Shown here: one piece after another, positions 11,657 to 23,400 of the stretch
Layout of the letters: the number at the start of each line of letters is the position of its first letter
How positions within the stretch are numbered: the stretch's first letter is position 1
Assembly (NCBI GenBank): GCA_002284615.2
Contig: MU070221.1
Location: 17,034-81,033 of the forward strand
Length of the DNA: 64,000 nt
Source: Dunaliella salina
Taxonomy: Eukaryota; Chlorophyta; Chlorophyceae; Chlamydomonadales; Dunaliellaceae
Direction of reading: 5' to 3'
Made by a program: the position numbers and the translations under genes
Notes under the pieces: model-generated
Databases searched by the model: none
What the model was told of the DNA's origin: nothing
What the model saw: the letters and a program-made list of their open reading frames with translations, nothing else

Positions 11657-12231
11657 CAGGGATGGGTCATTCGTGATTTGCGAATTTCAAAGAACACTAA
11701 AAATGGCCTTGGATTCGTGAACGGTGAAGCTCCCTGTTTGGAATGCGCGGTAAAATGTATGTGCAAATTTGTTGGCAGGCCCAGAGACACCTCAAGTTCC
11801 TTGCATTTCACTTGCTTCTGCCCATCTGTCTCTTCAGGCTGAACCAATGCGGTAATCCCACTCAGCACCTTTCGGCATGGTTGAATATTTGTGGATCTTG
11901 GGGGTTTGGTTGGTGGGGATAGATGGACGCATCTCCTGGGGATGAAGGTTCCTATACGCCACCAGTCCAATTGGAGGCAACCTATTTCTTAAAATCCGCA
12001 CCAACCAGAATTCGAACTGGGAACCCACGGGTTAGCTTAAGCACCACCTGAGTTGAAATTGCCACAACCTGGGGTCCCCAGTTCGAGTCCTGGTCGGTGC
12101 GGCATCCTTCCACCCCAAAACCCCCTCTCCCCAAAATGGCCCTCCAAATGCGCGTGCAGAACGCACGTACGTGCTTTTAACGGGAATATTCGCGATCGCA
12201 AACTCCCAGACCCACGAATGACCCATCCCTG
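11657..12231. mobile_element. hAT-type MITE, 575 bp, with 8-bp target duplication
   Basis: The ends are CAGGGATGGGTCATTCGTG and its inverted counterpart (about 18 of 19 bases). CAGGG termini with an 8-bp duplication are the hAT signature. The flanks are TTCTGGAC (11649-11656) and TTCTGAAC (12232-12239), matching at 7 of 8 positions. Inside, two tRNA-3'-end-like arms face opposite directions: CCGCACCAACCAGAATTCG from 11997 and, inverted, CCGCACCGACCAGGACTCG. The right arm holds the perfect Pol III B box AGTTCGAGTCC. There is no transposase, so it is non-autonomous. Confidence 0.85.
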
Positions 12232-12492
12232 TTCTGAACTGAGCTGTTCACGCTAATAGGCATGTCTGCCTGAGCAGGATGGGGCAACAGAGACAATGTT
12301 TGCTCACCGATGACAATGCTTATCCACGCATGCAAAGAACACTTCGACAAACACATCTAGTCCTTATATGCAGCAAAAGGTCCGAATTTGCCACTCAAAA
12401 AAGAGCCATGTGCGTAGCAATTGCTAGGGACACATGGCACCTCAATGTGCATTACTCCAATCGCAGGAGGGATGCATACATTGCAGCTCAAT

Positions 12493-12802
12493 CAGGGATG
12501 TTCAGTTCGATACTTTGAGACTTGAAATGCGATGCGTATCAAGTTCCAGCTCATTGCATTAATTGTTCGCACGGATGGTCATAGATGGGATCGTCTGGAG
12601 GGTGAGCCAGCAAGCTTCAAAAGGGCTTTTTTCCACCCGTTTAGACGTCCCGTATCATCAAGTCCTTTGGAAATTATACACAACAGTAAAAATAAAGCGG
12701 AATGTTCCTTAATGTGTCCATTCTAACTTCAAGCGGTTGAGACATGTTAAATGTAAGGTTCGAATTTGATTGAGTGCAAATTCGTCGCACTGAACATCCC
12801 TG
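12493..12802. mobile_element. Second hAT-like MITE, 310 bp
   Basis: The ends are CAGGGATGTTCAGT and ACTGAACATCCCTG, a perfect 14-bp terminal inverted repeat. The flanks AGCTCAAT and GGCTCATG share only the core GCTCA, so the duplication has decayed. The interior shows no coding capacity or tRNA-like arms. It shares only the CAGGGATG terminus with the 11657 element. Confidence 0.7.
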
Positions 12803-12987
12803 GGCTCATGTACACTTATTATTAGCAGGGTTACATAAAATCAACCTAATTGTGCAAACAATCACCTCCACTAAAACAGAGCAACTGCTTGCAGTTGATA
12901 GCAGGAATGCACATGCTCTTTCTCAATTGCCACACACCTGACGATATAGCTCTGACCCACACCAAGCCTTTGGGGAGCTTGGCTGAC

Positions 12988-13597
12988 CTGATTCGGGTTC
13001 AGCTTCCCTGTTGTTGATGAATATTTCTGCTTTGCGGAGGTCGCTCTGCTGCGGATTGCGTTGATCTAGGGGATCCGAAGAACCACTCCTCCTTGGCGTA
13101 GTCCAGACAACATTCTGTGCAAGAAAGCAAGGGGGTTTGGGGCGCCAAATTCTGTATTCCTGATGGACACATTAACATTTATGTATATATTTTGTTGTTG
13201 CTCTTTTTTTTGTATTACTTGACGAAACACTGTATGTAGCCGAGCCTTGTGCGCAAAAACGGAGGCACTCCTCTTCCTACACTCTCCAAAAAAATACAAA
13301 TGTAGACAAAAACCTGACGAATCAGCTGAGAATCAGATGTGCTTTGGTTTTGACAGAGTATGTGCTGCTCAGCATTCCAGGCTGTGGGTCTTGAATTAAT
13401 TGCATCAAATCAAACTCACCAGTCGTGTCGGGTTGTCCAGTGGTTCATAATTGACGCTCTGTACCGCTGCATAGCCAAGTAGTGCATCTGCTTGCTGTTT
13501 GATGTTAAATGGCCTGCAGAGGAAAGGAAGATATGGTAATCTCTGACAAGCTCAGCTCGGTTGTGCTTCTGCACTCGTCTGTTGTGGTTTGTGTTTG
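12988..13597 (-). CDS. Three-exon gene fragment, unknown function
   Basis: On the minus strand three exons join with agreeing phases: 13548-13597 (50 nt, ends phase 2), 13420-13513 (94 nt, starts with one base, ends phase 0 at a GTGAGT donor) and 12988-13114 (127 nt, starts phase 0, donor GTCAGC). The peptide runs from QTQTTTDECRSTTELS through NIKQQADALLGYAAVQ to NVVWTTPRRSGSSDPL and ends REAEPES. It is polar with a short hydrophobic helix-like part. Start and stop are outside what I could place. The fold is not recognised. Confidence 0.45.
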
Positions 13598-13883
13598 CTG
13601 TTGCAAAGGAGACCATGAAATTGTTTGAGTACGGCACCATGACCCAAAAAACTTCTTTTGGGGCTGCATAAGAATTGCAGCTTGCGGAACACTGATCATG
13701 TGAGGCGGTGTGTATGCAAGCAGAAAAGTGATTAATAACAATTTTAGTGGTGAGTGTGCAAGGTGCGGGCTACACTGGCAGGCATGGGCAACCTGACACA
13801 AGAGCAGCTATAAGCCCTAATGCAGCAACCTGTTCAACAAAACCTGTTCAACAGCAGAGGCAGCTTAGGAGGAGCACAAGCAG

Positions 13884-13890
13884 GCGCGCG

Positions 13891-13971
<81 letters not shown>
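13884..13971. repeat. (CG)n-(CA)n microsatellite
   Basis: A GCGCGC run passes directly into about 70 bases of CA. The His-Thr and Cys-Val frames through it are not coding. Confidence 0.95.
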
Positions 13972-14383
13972 GCAGGGGGGACGCACACCAGAGGGCTGAG
14001 CGAGCTTTCAGAGGAAAGGAGGGCAGGAATGAGAGTGAGGAAGGGGGAGCAGCAGCAGCAACAGCAGTAATGAGGATAGTAGTGAGGTCGAGGATGGGGG
14101 TTGACATCATTGATAAGGAGTGCGAGGATGGCAGCTCTGGGGTTGGGAGTGGGCCCTGTAGACTTGGGCTAGGCCGGGATAACTAGGGTTAGGTCGGACA
14201 CCAACTCGAAGCTTTAAATTTTGTGAGTAAGAACGCAAGGCTGCTTTTGGAACAGCACTCAAGAAGGAGGAGAAAGTCGGTTTGTGTCAGCTAAGGCCCT
14301 TTTGGCACTACAGATTGCGAGTTTTTGAAAATAACGACTCCTTTGAAGGGTGCATGAGTTATGCGCATACTAAAAGCTAAATA

Positions 14384-14579
14384 CCGTAGAGAATTGTGAC
14401 CAGTACGCACCCTTATTTTTTTCGAATTGAATAAATCCATTGCGCACCCCCCATGACGCACCCAAATCCTCCGAAAAACCCCGAAAATTCACCTAATTCG
14501 CACCTCAAAACCAATTTTTGTGCATTACGCAGAGCTTGAAAAAAGATAAATATTGCGTAATGATCAACATGCTGCACGG
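14384..14579. mobile_element. 196-bp MITE, CCGTAGAG family, TA duplication
   Basis: It begins CCGTAGAG and ends with an inverted CCGTGCAG, flanked on both sides by TA. Its interior (GCACCC blocks, then ATTGCGTAATGATCAA) matches the element at 59596-59798. The corresponding position of duplication copy B lacks it. Confidence 0.75.
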
Positions 14580-15153
14580 TATTTCAAAGATGGCACATAT
14601 TGGTCACATGCGAGTTCAGTAATGCAAGACATGCCCCCATGCTTGGCAATCACGCCCACCAACACGCACACACCCACCCGCCCACGCCCCACCCCCCCCA
14701 CACACACATACACACACAGGGTTGGCCAGTTCCATCAGTGTTTCTACTAGTAGCGTCGCCAATTGGCGACACATTGGCGACTTGGCTGGCTACACGGGGT
14801 GGTCCAGGAGCTCGCCAGGACCCCCCACTGTAGCCGATGGGTGACAGTCGAACTTCCCGGGGACCATCTTGTGTAAACACCATTCCCGTGCTTTTGCAAT
14901 GATTGCAATAACATTGAAAGAAATAAAAAATCGATGAAGCAATCAGTGCAAGGACGGGGCGGCAAAAATGTAAATAAAGGACCCAGAAGACAACCTGGGC
15001 TCCAATCGGAGGCCTAGCACTGGTGTCCACACTGGGGCAAGCTCACCTCCCCCCCCCCCCTCAACATTTATGCATATGCACGTGCAAACTTCCCACTGGA
15101 GGTTAACTACAACTCACACTCACACACACACACCGACATATCCACACACAAAT

Positions 15154-15501
15154 NNNNNNNNNNNNNNNNNNNNNNNNNNNNNNNNNNNNNNNNNNNNNNN
15201 NNNNNNNNNNNNNNNNNNNNNNNNNNNNNNNNNNNNNNNNNNNNNNNNNNNNNNNNNNNNNNNNNNNNNNNNNNNNNNNNNNNNNNNNNNNNNNNNNNNN
15301 NNNNNNNNNNNNNNNNNNNNNNNNNNNNNNNNNNNNNNNNNNNNNNNNNNNNNNNNNNNNNNNNNNNNNNNNNNNNNNNNNNNNNNNNNNNNNNNNNNNN
15401 NNNNNNNNNNNNNNNNNNNNNNNNNNNNNNNNNNNNNNNNNNNNNNNNNNNNNNNNNNNNNNNNNNNNNNNNNNNNNNNNNNNNNNNNNNNNNNNNNNNN
15501 N
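15154..15501. other. Assembly gap (348 N)
   Basis: This is a run of undetermined bases bounded by CA repeats on both sides. A long CA-rich array probably spans it. Confidence 0.99.
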
Positions 15502-16600
15502 ACACACACACACACACACACAAGCATGCATGCTCTTGGGCATGCAGGCATTACTGGTTTACCAATGCAATAATGACATGATGCATTCCACTGGCTTATT
15601 CACTGATACGGTTGTAACATGACGCATACCACAAAAAAGCATCTTTGGGCACCTGGCTACACATTTTTTTGGCTTGAGCACCCTGTGTAGCCAAGTGTCT
15701 ACAGAGACCAAAACCTTAATATAAACACTGAGTTCCATGTATTGGAACCATAATACAAACGAATACCATAATTTTACCGTGTTCTGTACCAGCACAGTTT
15801 CATCGTGTTTTGTACCCGGATTATCTACACTCAAACACATTCTACAGGGGGGGGGGGGCTCTATCCACACCCATATTTCTGTACCCATCTTTCTCACATA
15901 TATCATTCACCTTCGGATCTTGCCAACGCTACACACATATACATTAAGGACTTTGCAAGGTTGATGAGCCCTCCCACATCAATTTCCCGCCCTTTGTGCC
16001 AGCTCACTGCTTGCAACTTTGTGGTCTGCCTTCCTTCCCCAAAGAGCAGCCAGAGACCTTGGCCTCTTCTGCTTGTCACTTCAAGGATGGAGCAATACTC
16101 AACATTGGACGGTGGTGGTGCTTTGCACAGGCCACGCATGCACAGATTTTACCATGGTTTAACTTTCTAATTGCGCATTCCTACTGCAAACCCTTCTTCA
16201 ACCCGCACCCTTTATTTTCCTCTCTGCGCGCCCCTCATGGCGCTCACTGCCAGACAGCAGGTATGCATCCTGTGTTGCGCACCCCCTTTGTGGTCAACTC
16301 CTTTTGAGTAAGATGCCATGAAAATCTCCATGCCCATGCAACCTTGAAGCCAAAAGTCTGCCTGGGGCTGCAGGCTTGCATGGTCTGACTGTGTTCTGGG
16401 TCCTGCCCCGCTTAACCTTGCCCCGCTCTCCCCCTCAAGCACCTTCCATTTGCACAAACTTGTCCATCAAAATTTTGGTTCATTTTCATCATTGCGCACC
16501 CCTTGGTGCGCACCAACCACACAATCCCTTATAGTAAATATCACAGCATTACACTGCCTCAGAAACTTTGAATATTTTGTGATGCAAGGAGCAGGTCGGT

Positions 16601-16951
16601 ACTTATTTTGAGTAAGAATGCAAGTAGGCTTCAGAAACCAGAGTTAAGAACAAGTTGGTTTGTGTGAGCTAAGGCCCTTTTGGCGCTGTAGATGCGTGTG
16701 TAATTTACAAAAACAACTCTTTTATGGGTGCCCCAGATACATTCGTTGAACATTATGTTCAAGGGCGCGTATTGGTCACATGTGAGTACAGCAATACCAT
16801 AGTTCTACCGTGTTCCGACCCGTATTCGTATTCCATACTCGTAATTCCTACACTTTTCACACACTCTACTAGGGGTGGGGGTCTCTATCACGTATTTCTG
16901 TACTCATATTTTCGACCAATAATATTCTACACTTAAAAATCTGGCCAACCC

Positions 16952-17021
<70 letters not shown>

Positions 17022-17180
17022 CAGGTTTGCAAAATTGGTGAGCCCTCACTCATCAGTTCCCCGTCCATTCAATTCCATTCCAGGACTCCATTGTGCCAAC
17101 TCGCTACTTGTGACTTTGTCTGCCTTCCTTCTCCGTACAGCACCAGAGACCTTGGCCTCTTCTGCTTGTCACTTCAATGA
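16601..17180 (+). repeat. Segmental duplication, copy B
   Basis: Partner of the 14216-16095 copy. A (CA)n array at 16953-17023 sits where copy A has only CTACACACATATACA-like sequence, so the array expanded in this copy only. Confidence 0.8.
16953..17023. repeat. (CA)n microsatellite
   Basis: About 70 bases of CA with one CG interruption near the right end. Confidence 0.97.
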
Positions 17181-17279
17181 TCCCTTCATAATGCCTCCCT
17201 TCTCCTCAAAACCCAGAAGCAAAATAAAGGAACAGCTCAGTGCACTGCTTTTCACCTCTTCCCTCTTCACCTCTCTCAC

Positions 17280-17389
17280 CTATCAGCCACCACTCCACCC
17301 TCCTCCGCAGAATACAAAAAGCGGGACTGATACACTAAGGGACGCTCCATTGCTGCCCCGACATCGGCCAGTGCAACAATCATCGAGCC
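17280..17389 (-). CDS. Candidate internal exon, unknown protein
   Basis: On the minus strand an acceptor (TTTTACCAAG) and a donor (GATAG|GTGAG) bound 110 open bases that start in phase 0 and end in phase 2. The peptide begins GSMIVALADVGAAMERPLVY and ends AEEGGVVAD, with an amphipathic, globular look. Neighbouring exons were not identified. About 200 bases upstream on the same strand, 17585-17655 contains a segment that recurs at 63165-63235. Confidence 0.4.
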
Positions 17390-17584
17390 CTTGGTAAAAC
17401 CTGAAGGGCATGGTTTGAAGATCGATTGATGAACAAACAGCCCCGTGCTGAGAAGTTGGACTGCAGCCTTGTAAGTCAAGCTTGCATGCAGACGATCCTT
17501 TGCTTGCAACATGCATGTGTCTGCATGCTTGAGATGCTGTGCCTGACTTTTTAGCAATGCTTTCATTTTTGCTTAAATTGGTCT

Positions 17585-17655
17585 TGTTACAGTCCTCTAA
17601 GTTTCCGCTCAGCTGCCCTTGTAGGCGTATAAAGCAATGTGCCCTTACCTTACCT
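17585..17655 (-). repeat. Dispersed segment also found at 63165-63235
   Basis: Both copies contain CTCAGCTGCCCTTGTAGG. Read on the minus strand they give related peptides with the common core LQGQLSGN. Either a dispersed repeat or a conserved exon would explain this; two copies cannot decide. Confidence 0.5.
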
Positions 17656-18002
17656 TTGCTTGCAACATACACCAAAGACAGGCATGGATCTCATTGTGTC
17701 AAACTCTGCAGGTTTGGAGGCTCACACAACAAAATACTGGCCACATTTTGCGTGCCAACACGGCAAAGCAATAATGCAGACAACGGCCCCCGGAAAATTC
17801 TGGGGAGTTGTTGGGGAAGAGAGTCCGAGGTTATCAATCCATCCAAGCATGTAAAGGAAAAGGCCCGCATGCGTAGCAAAAGCTGTTGTGTTTCGTGGAC
17901 ATCAACCACGAGCGGTGGGTTTGGTGGCCTTCCCCACTTTGTACTTGACTTGGTAGCGAAGCGATGATAAAGACAAAGGCCCACAGAAAACCCTGGGGAA
18001 GA

Positions 18003-18185
18003 GTATAAAAAAAATTGCTCGAAGAAAAGAAAAGAAAAAAACAACGTGAGCAGAGAAACTCTCCCTACATCAATCAAGGGAAAGAAGACACACTGGCTCA
18101 AAAAAGAGCCGTGTGCCCCTTCCACCGCAAGGTATGAAAAAGAAAACGCTAATGTGGATCTGGAGGGTTACTAGAAGCACCTAGC
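18003..18185 (-). mobile_element. LINE 3'-end fragment (CEDTRP lineage tail)
   Basis: In minus orientation it reads GGTGCTTCTAGTAACCCTCC, then the GAGAAACTCTCCCTACATCA block (in complement), and ends in a (TTTTC)n-type tail. The same block follows the stop codon of LINE-1. It holds only the last codons and the 3' UTR. Confidence 0.75.
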
Positions 18186-18492
18186 TCTTGCTAATTAGCA
18201 AGTACTGTACGTTGCGTACAATATAGCCACGCTATTGCTCTGCTCCAGAGGAATGTTGCCTCCTTCTCCCTCCCTTCACTACTGGATTTAAGCCCTCAAC
18301 TTGAGGAACAAAGCCTAAGCAGGGTTCAGCATCTTTGAGGCGGATGACTTTCTTTGGGGACATTCCTCTGCTCAAAGCGCGTGGCCGAGCCAAAAATTCA
18401 TCATTCTCACTGGAAAGGAGCATTGCTCTGGTCCAAAACATGGCCAATATCAATTGACACGACTTCATGGTGGCAGCACACTGTGTGCTGTG

Positions 18493-18493
18493 A

Positions 18494-18560
<67 letters not shown>
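18493..18560. repeat. (CA)n microsatellite
   Basis: About 65 bases of CA. Confidence 0.97.
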
Positions 18561-18562
<2 letters not shown>

Positions 18563-19880
18563 GAACGTGTCAACCTATTGCGTTCAGCTTGCCACTGCGG
18601 TTTTGATGCCACAGCGAAGCACATGCCATCCTCCGATGCCCGCTTGCTGGCAAAGCAGTAAGCCACGAGGAGCTAGAGGAAGCTGAGGAGAGGCGTGTGC
18701 TTACTCATATGACAACAAGGACCATGACGAGGACAGTGTCAGATGGGACGATTACCTGGGACTTCTCTGTTGATGAACCTTTTGCCCAAAGGGAACCCCG
18801 CGTCAACGAATGAGGCATGGACCTGTGGGCACACGGCCACCAAATTTCTATCTGAGCTCCTTCCCTTTTATGAGCATGTGCCTGGTGCTAATAATGGTTG
18901 TCAATTTTTGGCAACGAAGCTTGGATGCTAGTGTTTCAGCTTTTTGTTTGGTAAGGCCCAGATTTTCAAGGGGTTTCAAGTGCGTGTGTGTGGTGTAAGA
19001 TCAAGGCACACTGCCCAGCGATGCAAACAACATACCCACAACATACCTCCCAAGTTCCGCTAAGCCAATCAGGATACTTCAGTTGCTTGGCTCTTTTGTT
19101 CAAGGTCCATGACACCTGCCATCCAGAATCCACAACCACGATGCATTTGATTGGATGGTCAAAGAGGGACCTCAGATGCTGGCCCTTCTTCTTTGGGAGG
19201 TGTGCTACAAAACCACTGCTGCCGGAGTAAAGGCATGCCCTAGCAGAGGATGATGTGGTACTCACGCCAGGATTCGAGATGATCGCATTTCCAGGTCCAG
19301 GGTCCAGGAGCTCTCTGATGCCCGGTTGCTGTGTAAAGAGTGGAGCTGAGTAAAGAGTGCTGTGTCAAGACTGCTGTGTTGCGAATCAGTGCAGGCAGTG
19401 GCTCCCCAACTTGCTCTCAACCAATGCAAGCATTGATTGAAAGGTTGCAGGCTCACCCGCAAATGCTGGCTCAGTGCATCCGCCAGTAACACTGCCAGTC
19501 ATGGCAATGGACTGGAACAGTAGCAGGGAGGTCCTTCGGCTGTGTGCAGGATGTGCATGCATGGGGACTGAATTCCCGTCTGTTGACTTGCACTGCAACT
19601 GACGAGGAACAAGGGAGGCATTTCGAAACTGATGTTGGAGAAGCATTTTAATCTATCCAAAAAGCCCCGCAGTCCTCATCATTTTTCAGCACCTGCAGAT
19701 GTGGTGCTTGTCACTCTATCTTAAAATTTTGAGAAAAATGTTATTCATACATTCACGCCGTTGTGTCTTGCACTCGTTTGCCGCGGGTCAACATAGATCC
19801 CATCTGACTGTGCACGCGGGGCAGCACTTGCAAACCCCCAAAAGTGGGTGTTTGAAATGGGGAGGAAGTAAATATCTATC
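18561..19880 (+). other. Exon-like segments without an agreed model
   Basis: Two plus-strand stretches look exonic. One is about 19244-19335 (peptide with AEDDVVLTPGFEMIAFPGPG). The other is about 19433-19492 (LIERLQAHPQMLAQCIRQ, followed by a GTAACA donor). They could be upstream exons of the gene at 19885-26615, but I could not connect the phases. Confidence 0.3.
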
Positions 19881-19884
19881 AGGG

Positions 19885-20360
19885 CAAGAGGGCAGCAGGA
19901 AGCCTGGGCAACTGCGAGTGCAACCCTATGAGCGAGACTCTGCAGAGGATGCCACAAGCAAAGAGAATCCTCCTGATGAGAGCACTCCTGTGTGCTCTGA
20001 AGAGGTGTGTGTATTTATACTTTGCATGCCATGATCGCAATAGCAACTGCTCGTTTTTTTATCGAAACCGCATCAAAGATCCTGTGCGCACGTGGTGGCG
20101 GCGGTCAGACGTCAGATTTTACTCTGCGTCGACAAGGGAGCATGCACCTGCGTATGGAAAATTATTGCCATGCATGCACAGGTGGCAGCAGCAGCAGAGG
20201 AGCATAAGACTGAGGAAGATCACAAAGAAGTGGAGCCTCTTTTGCCTTCCAACCTAGGGAGGGACCCATATGCAGACCCATTTGTGAGTATTTACGATGT
20301 GACCGACTGATCAGTTAGAGACAAGCTTGAGTTGTGGGAAGAGGAAAAATACTATGTGTG

Positions 20361-20397
<37 letters not shown>

Positions 20398-20398
20398 N

Positions 20399-20471
<73 letters not shown>

Positions 20472-23400
20472 CACGCACGCTCAAGCTACTAGCTCATTCA
20501 GTAGATGATTGAATTGTACACCATATACAAGCAAATATAATTTTTCAAGTGTACCCATTACCTTGCAAAATTCTTTTGTTGTGCGATTGAGTGATCAACA
20601 GCAGCACGCTTGCAAATCAGCGTTGCATCACTGCAACTTCTTGCACTCTCCCACCCAGGAGCTGGAAGCAGCTCAACCGTTTCCAGCACCAATCATAATT
20701 TACTTGCGGGGACTCCTAAAGTTCTGCTTGCATGTCTTCTTCACCAAAAAACTGGTGTGGTTTGCCGCAAGAAGAAAAGAAAAGAAAAGAAAAACTACTT
20801 AGGCAGAGAAACTCTCCCTACATCAATTAAGGAAGAGGAGACACATTGGCTCAAAAAAAAGCCATGTGCCCCCTCCACCACAAGGTATGAAAAAGAGAAT
20901 GCTAATGTGGATCTGGAGGGTAACTAGAAGCACCTCGTTCTAGAACCTGGCTGTGGGAAGTATTCTTGTTTTCAATAGCGCGGCGTGTGGTGACTAGTTT
21001 GTGGGCATATTGTACAGAATGTGCATGAAGTTGTTGGGCAAGCTTTGTGGCACGCTGGTGATCCAGTCCTAGTTGTTTGAATTGCTTGAGGGTGCGCTCA
21101 GTGTAAATACTACCACCAACACCCATGGGAATAGGGTGAATTGTAACAGCTTTAGCATTAATAAGTTTACACAGGTCTGCATGCTGCTGCTTTGCAGCTT
21201 TCAACTGTTGCTCAGGCCTTGTGTCTTCACAGAACTTGATTTCTATCAAGTGCACATGGGGTTCATTTGCATACAGTTCATGGGGTTGCCGTCCACGCCT
21301 ATTTCTGGTGGTCCTCTGCGTGGACCTGCGCAAAAGATGTTGTGTTTGAATGGAAGAAACATTGTTAGAAGTTGGCTTGGCATTAAGAGGGGTGGTCAAA
21401 ATAGCATCTGGTTGACTTGTATTGAGTCTTTTCCTTCCTTGAAGGTTACGAGGGAAAAAGTGAGCAGGTTTAGTTCTATTTGAAGCATGTGTAGGGAGTT
21501 GCAGCTTATGTTGTGCAACTTTGAAATCGCTTCCAATGTCTGTGTAGACCAGGCCTGCTCCTACAGGGCTTTTGCTGAGTGCTTTTGTAATCATTCTGCC
21601 TGCAATGTTATGGCGTTCAGTTTTCATGTTTGAGATGACATGGTTCTGGCAGCCTGAGAGCATGTGGAGTGAGCTATCCAAGTGGTGGCAGCCTGGAAGG
21701 GGGCACATTGGGTCAGAAGACCTTTTAAAACGGACTGCATGTTTTTGATTGTAGAGGGTGCCTGTGCGATACTGTAGGATAGTACGCTTCATGGGTATGG
21801 AAATGTTGGGCAAATGTCTGAAGGCATTGCTAATTTTCTTATCCACTTGCGGTAATAAGTTTTGATAGTAAGAGTAGTAACCAGTTCTGGCATTGGCATA
21901 TCCAAGTTTGTGTATAGAATGCATGTGGGACTTGAGAGCACCTTGAAGATTTGGGAGATAGGTGAGCTTGGGGGCAGGTGGGGGACCCGTAGATCTGCCT
22001 GCAGAATGCACTCTTTCTTCCTTGGCTATCCAGAAAATATTTGTAAATGGATTTCCACCAGGACCTGCACCAGGTATCTCGGTGTCTGCCACACAGTTCT
22101 GGGCTTGCTTTGCCTGATGCTTTGCAATGGCATCTGCACATTCATTTCCAGCGATGCCAGCATGGGACTTCACTTTGTAAATTCGAATTTGGTATGGAAG
22201 TCTCTAATGAGCGTTGAAATCATTTTAAGGATGTCTCCTTGGATATGCCTCAGATGTTTTTCAGGATAGGGAAGCTGTTTACGTATTTGATTGAAAGAGG
22301 TGAGGCTGTCTGATGCAATATCTGCATATTTGGTAATGATAGCAGCAGCAATTGCTGCTAATTCAGCTCTGGTGATGGTTTTAGTAATCCCGGCGCCGTT
22401 TGGGTCTACAAAGTTCTTGCTGTCAGTGGACGGGCAGTAGACGCCTGCTCCAATTTCTTGCTTTCCAATACGGACAAGGCAGCTGCCATCTGTGTATGCC
22501 CATGTCCTCCAATCAGCAACTTTGAGAGTTAGGAGAGTTCTGGATTGGCTGGGCACCAAGTCTGTATCTTGGGTACTCGAATGTAAATTTTTAGGGTGTT
22601 TATAAACGATTAAATTAAACTAATTAGAGACGTGTTGTTTGTCAAAAGGGAGGCGTTCCAGTTTATTGAAGCCTGGCATGTGAGCATGCATGGGATTTAG
22701 GACAGGGTGGCTGCTGACGTTTGTCAGCTTCCACTTTGTGGCTTCTTTCAAATCTCCCTTCAGGCCCTGTAGCCAGTCTTTGTTATGATTGTTGAGATGA
22801 ACTCAAGCTGCAGTGTTCCAAACAGCAAAGATACAAAGGTCCCAGGTATGCTGAGGTAGAGGTATCTCTTGATTAGGACATGATTGAGGGGCACTGTAAA
22901 CAAGTGTTTTGCGAGGTATGGCTCCAAGGTTGTAACAGAGGTGTGGGTAGGCAGTGACAAGTTTGGAGTAGGGGTTTATTATCATGTTCTTATTCCAAGC
23001 CGGAAGGAACATAAATGTAGCAGTGGCTTCTGTGTTGAAAATGGCAGAGTAAATGGCAAGTTGCAAAGCTTGGGTGATGATTCCCTCGTCATAAATGGGA
23101 TGGCAGACTGAGAAGCCTGAGAATTTGGATGAAAAGGCATTATGCATGGCACCAAAAAGAGTATCTCCGGAGTCCGCACTCCAATAATTCTGGTATTGTG
23201 GGTTGTAGTTTAGTGGGGAGGCCATTTTTCTTGGGTTACCAAAGCCCAATTTTGAAAGGCAGTATGAATGTGAGTTGGAAGGGCTCTTGAAAAAGAGTCT
23301 TTGATCTTCTTGCTAGAGTACTTTCTTTCAAGCATGGATTTGCGGAAAAGGAGCCCTTGCAGCTCAGTAGCAAAGTTGCCTGGAGCTGGTGTTATTTTCT

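Larger units (their letters stand above)
14216..16095 (+). repeat. Segmental duplication, copy A (interrupted)
   Basis: 14216-14350 matches 16601-16730 (both contain GCTAAGGCCCTTTTGGC). 14590-14620 matches about 16760-16790 (ATTGGTCACATGYGAGT). 15750-16095 matches about 16795-17180, both ending GAGACCTTGGCCTCTTCTGC. Copy A carries extra sequence relative to copy B: a MITE at 14384 and about 1.1 kb of CA-rich DNA including the assembly gap. Confidence 0.8.

Noticed and set aside
15070..15573. Long open frames across the N run
   Set aside because: They consist of undetermined bases and CA repeats.
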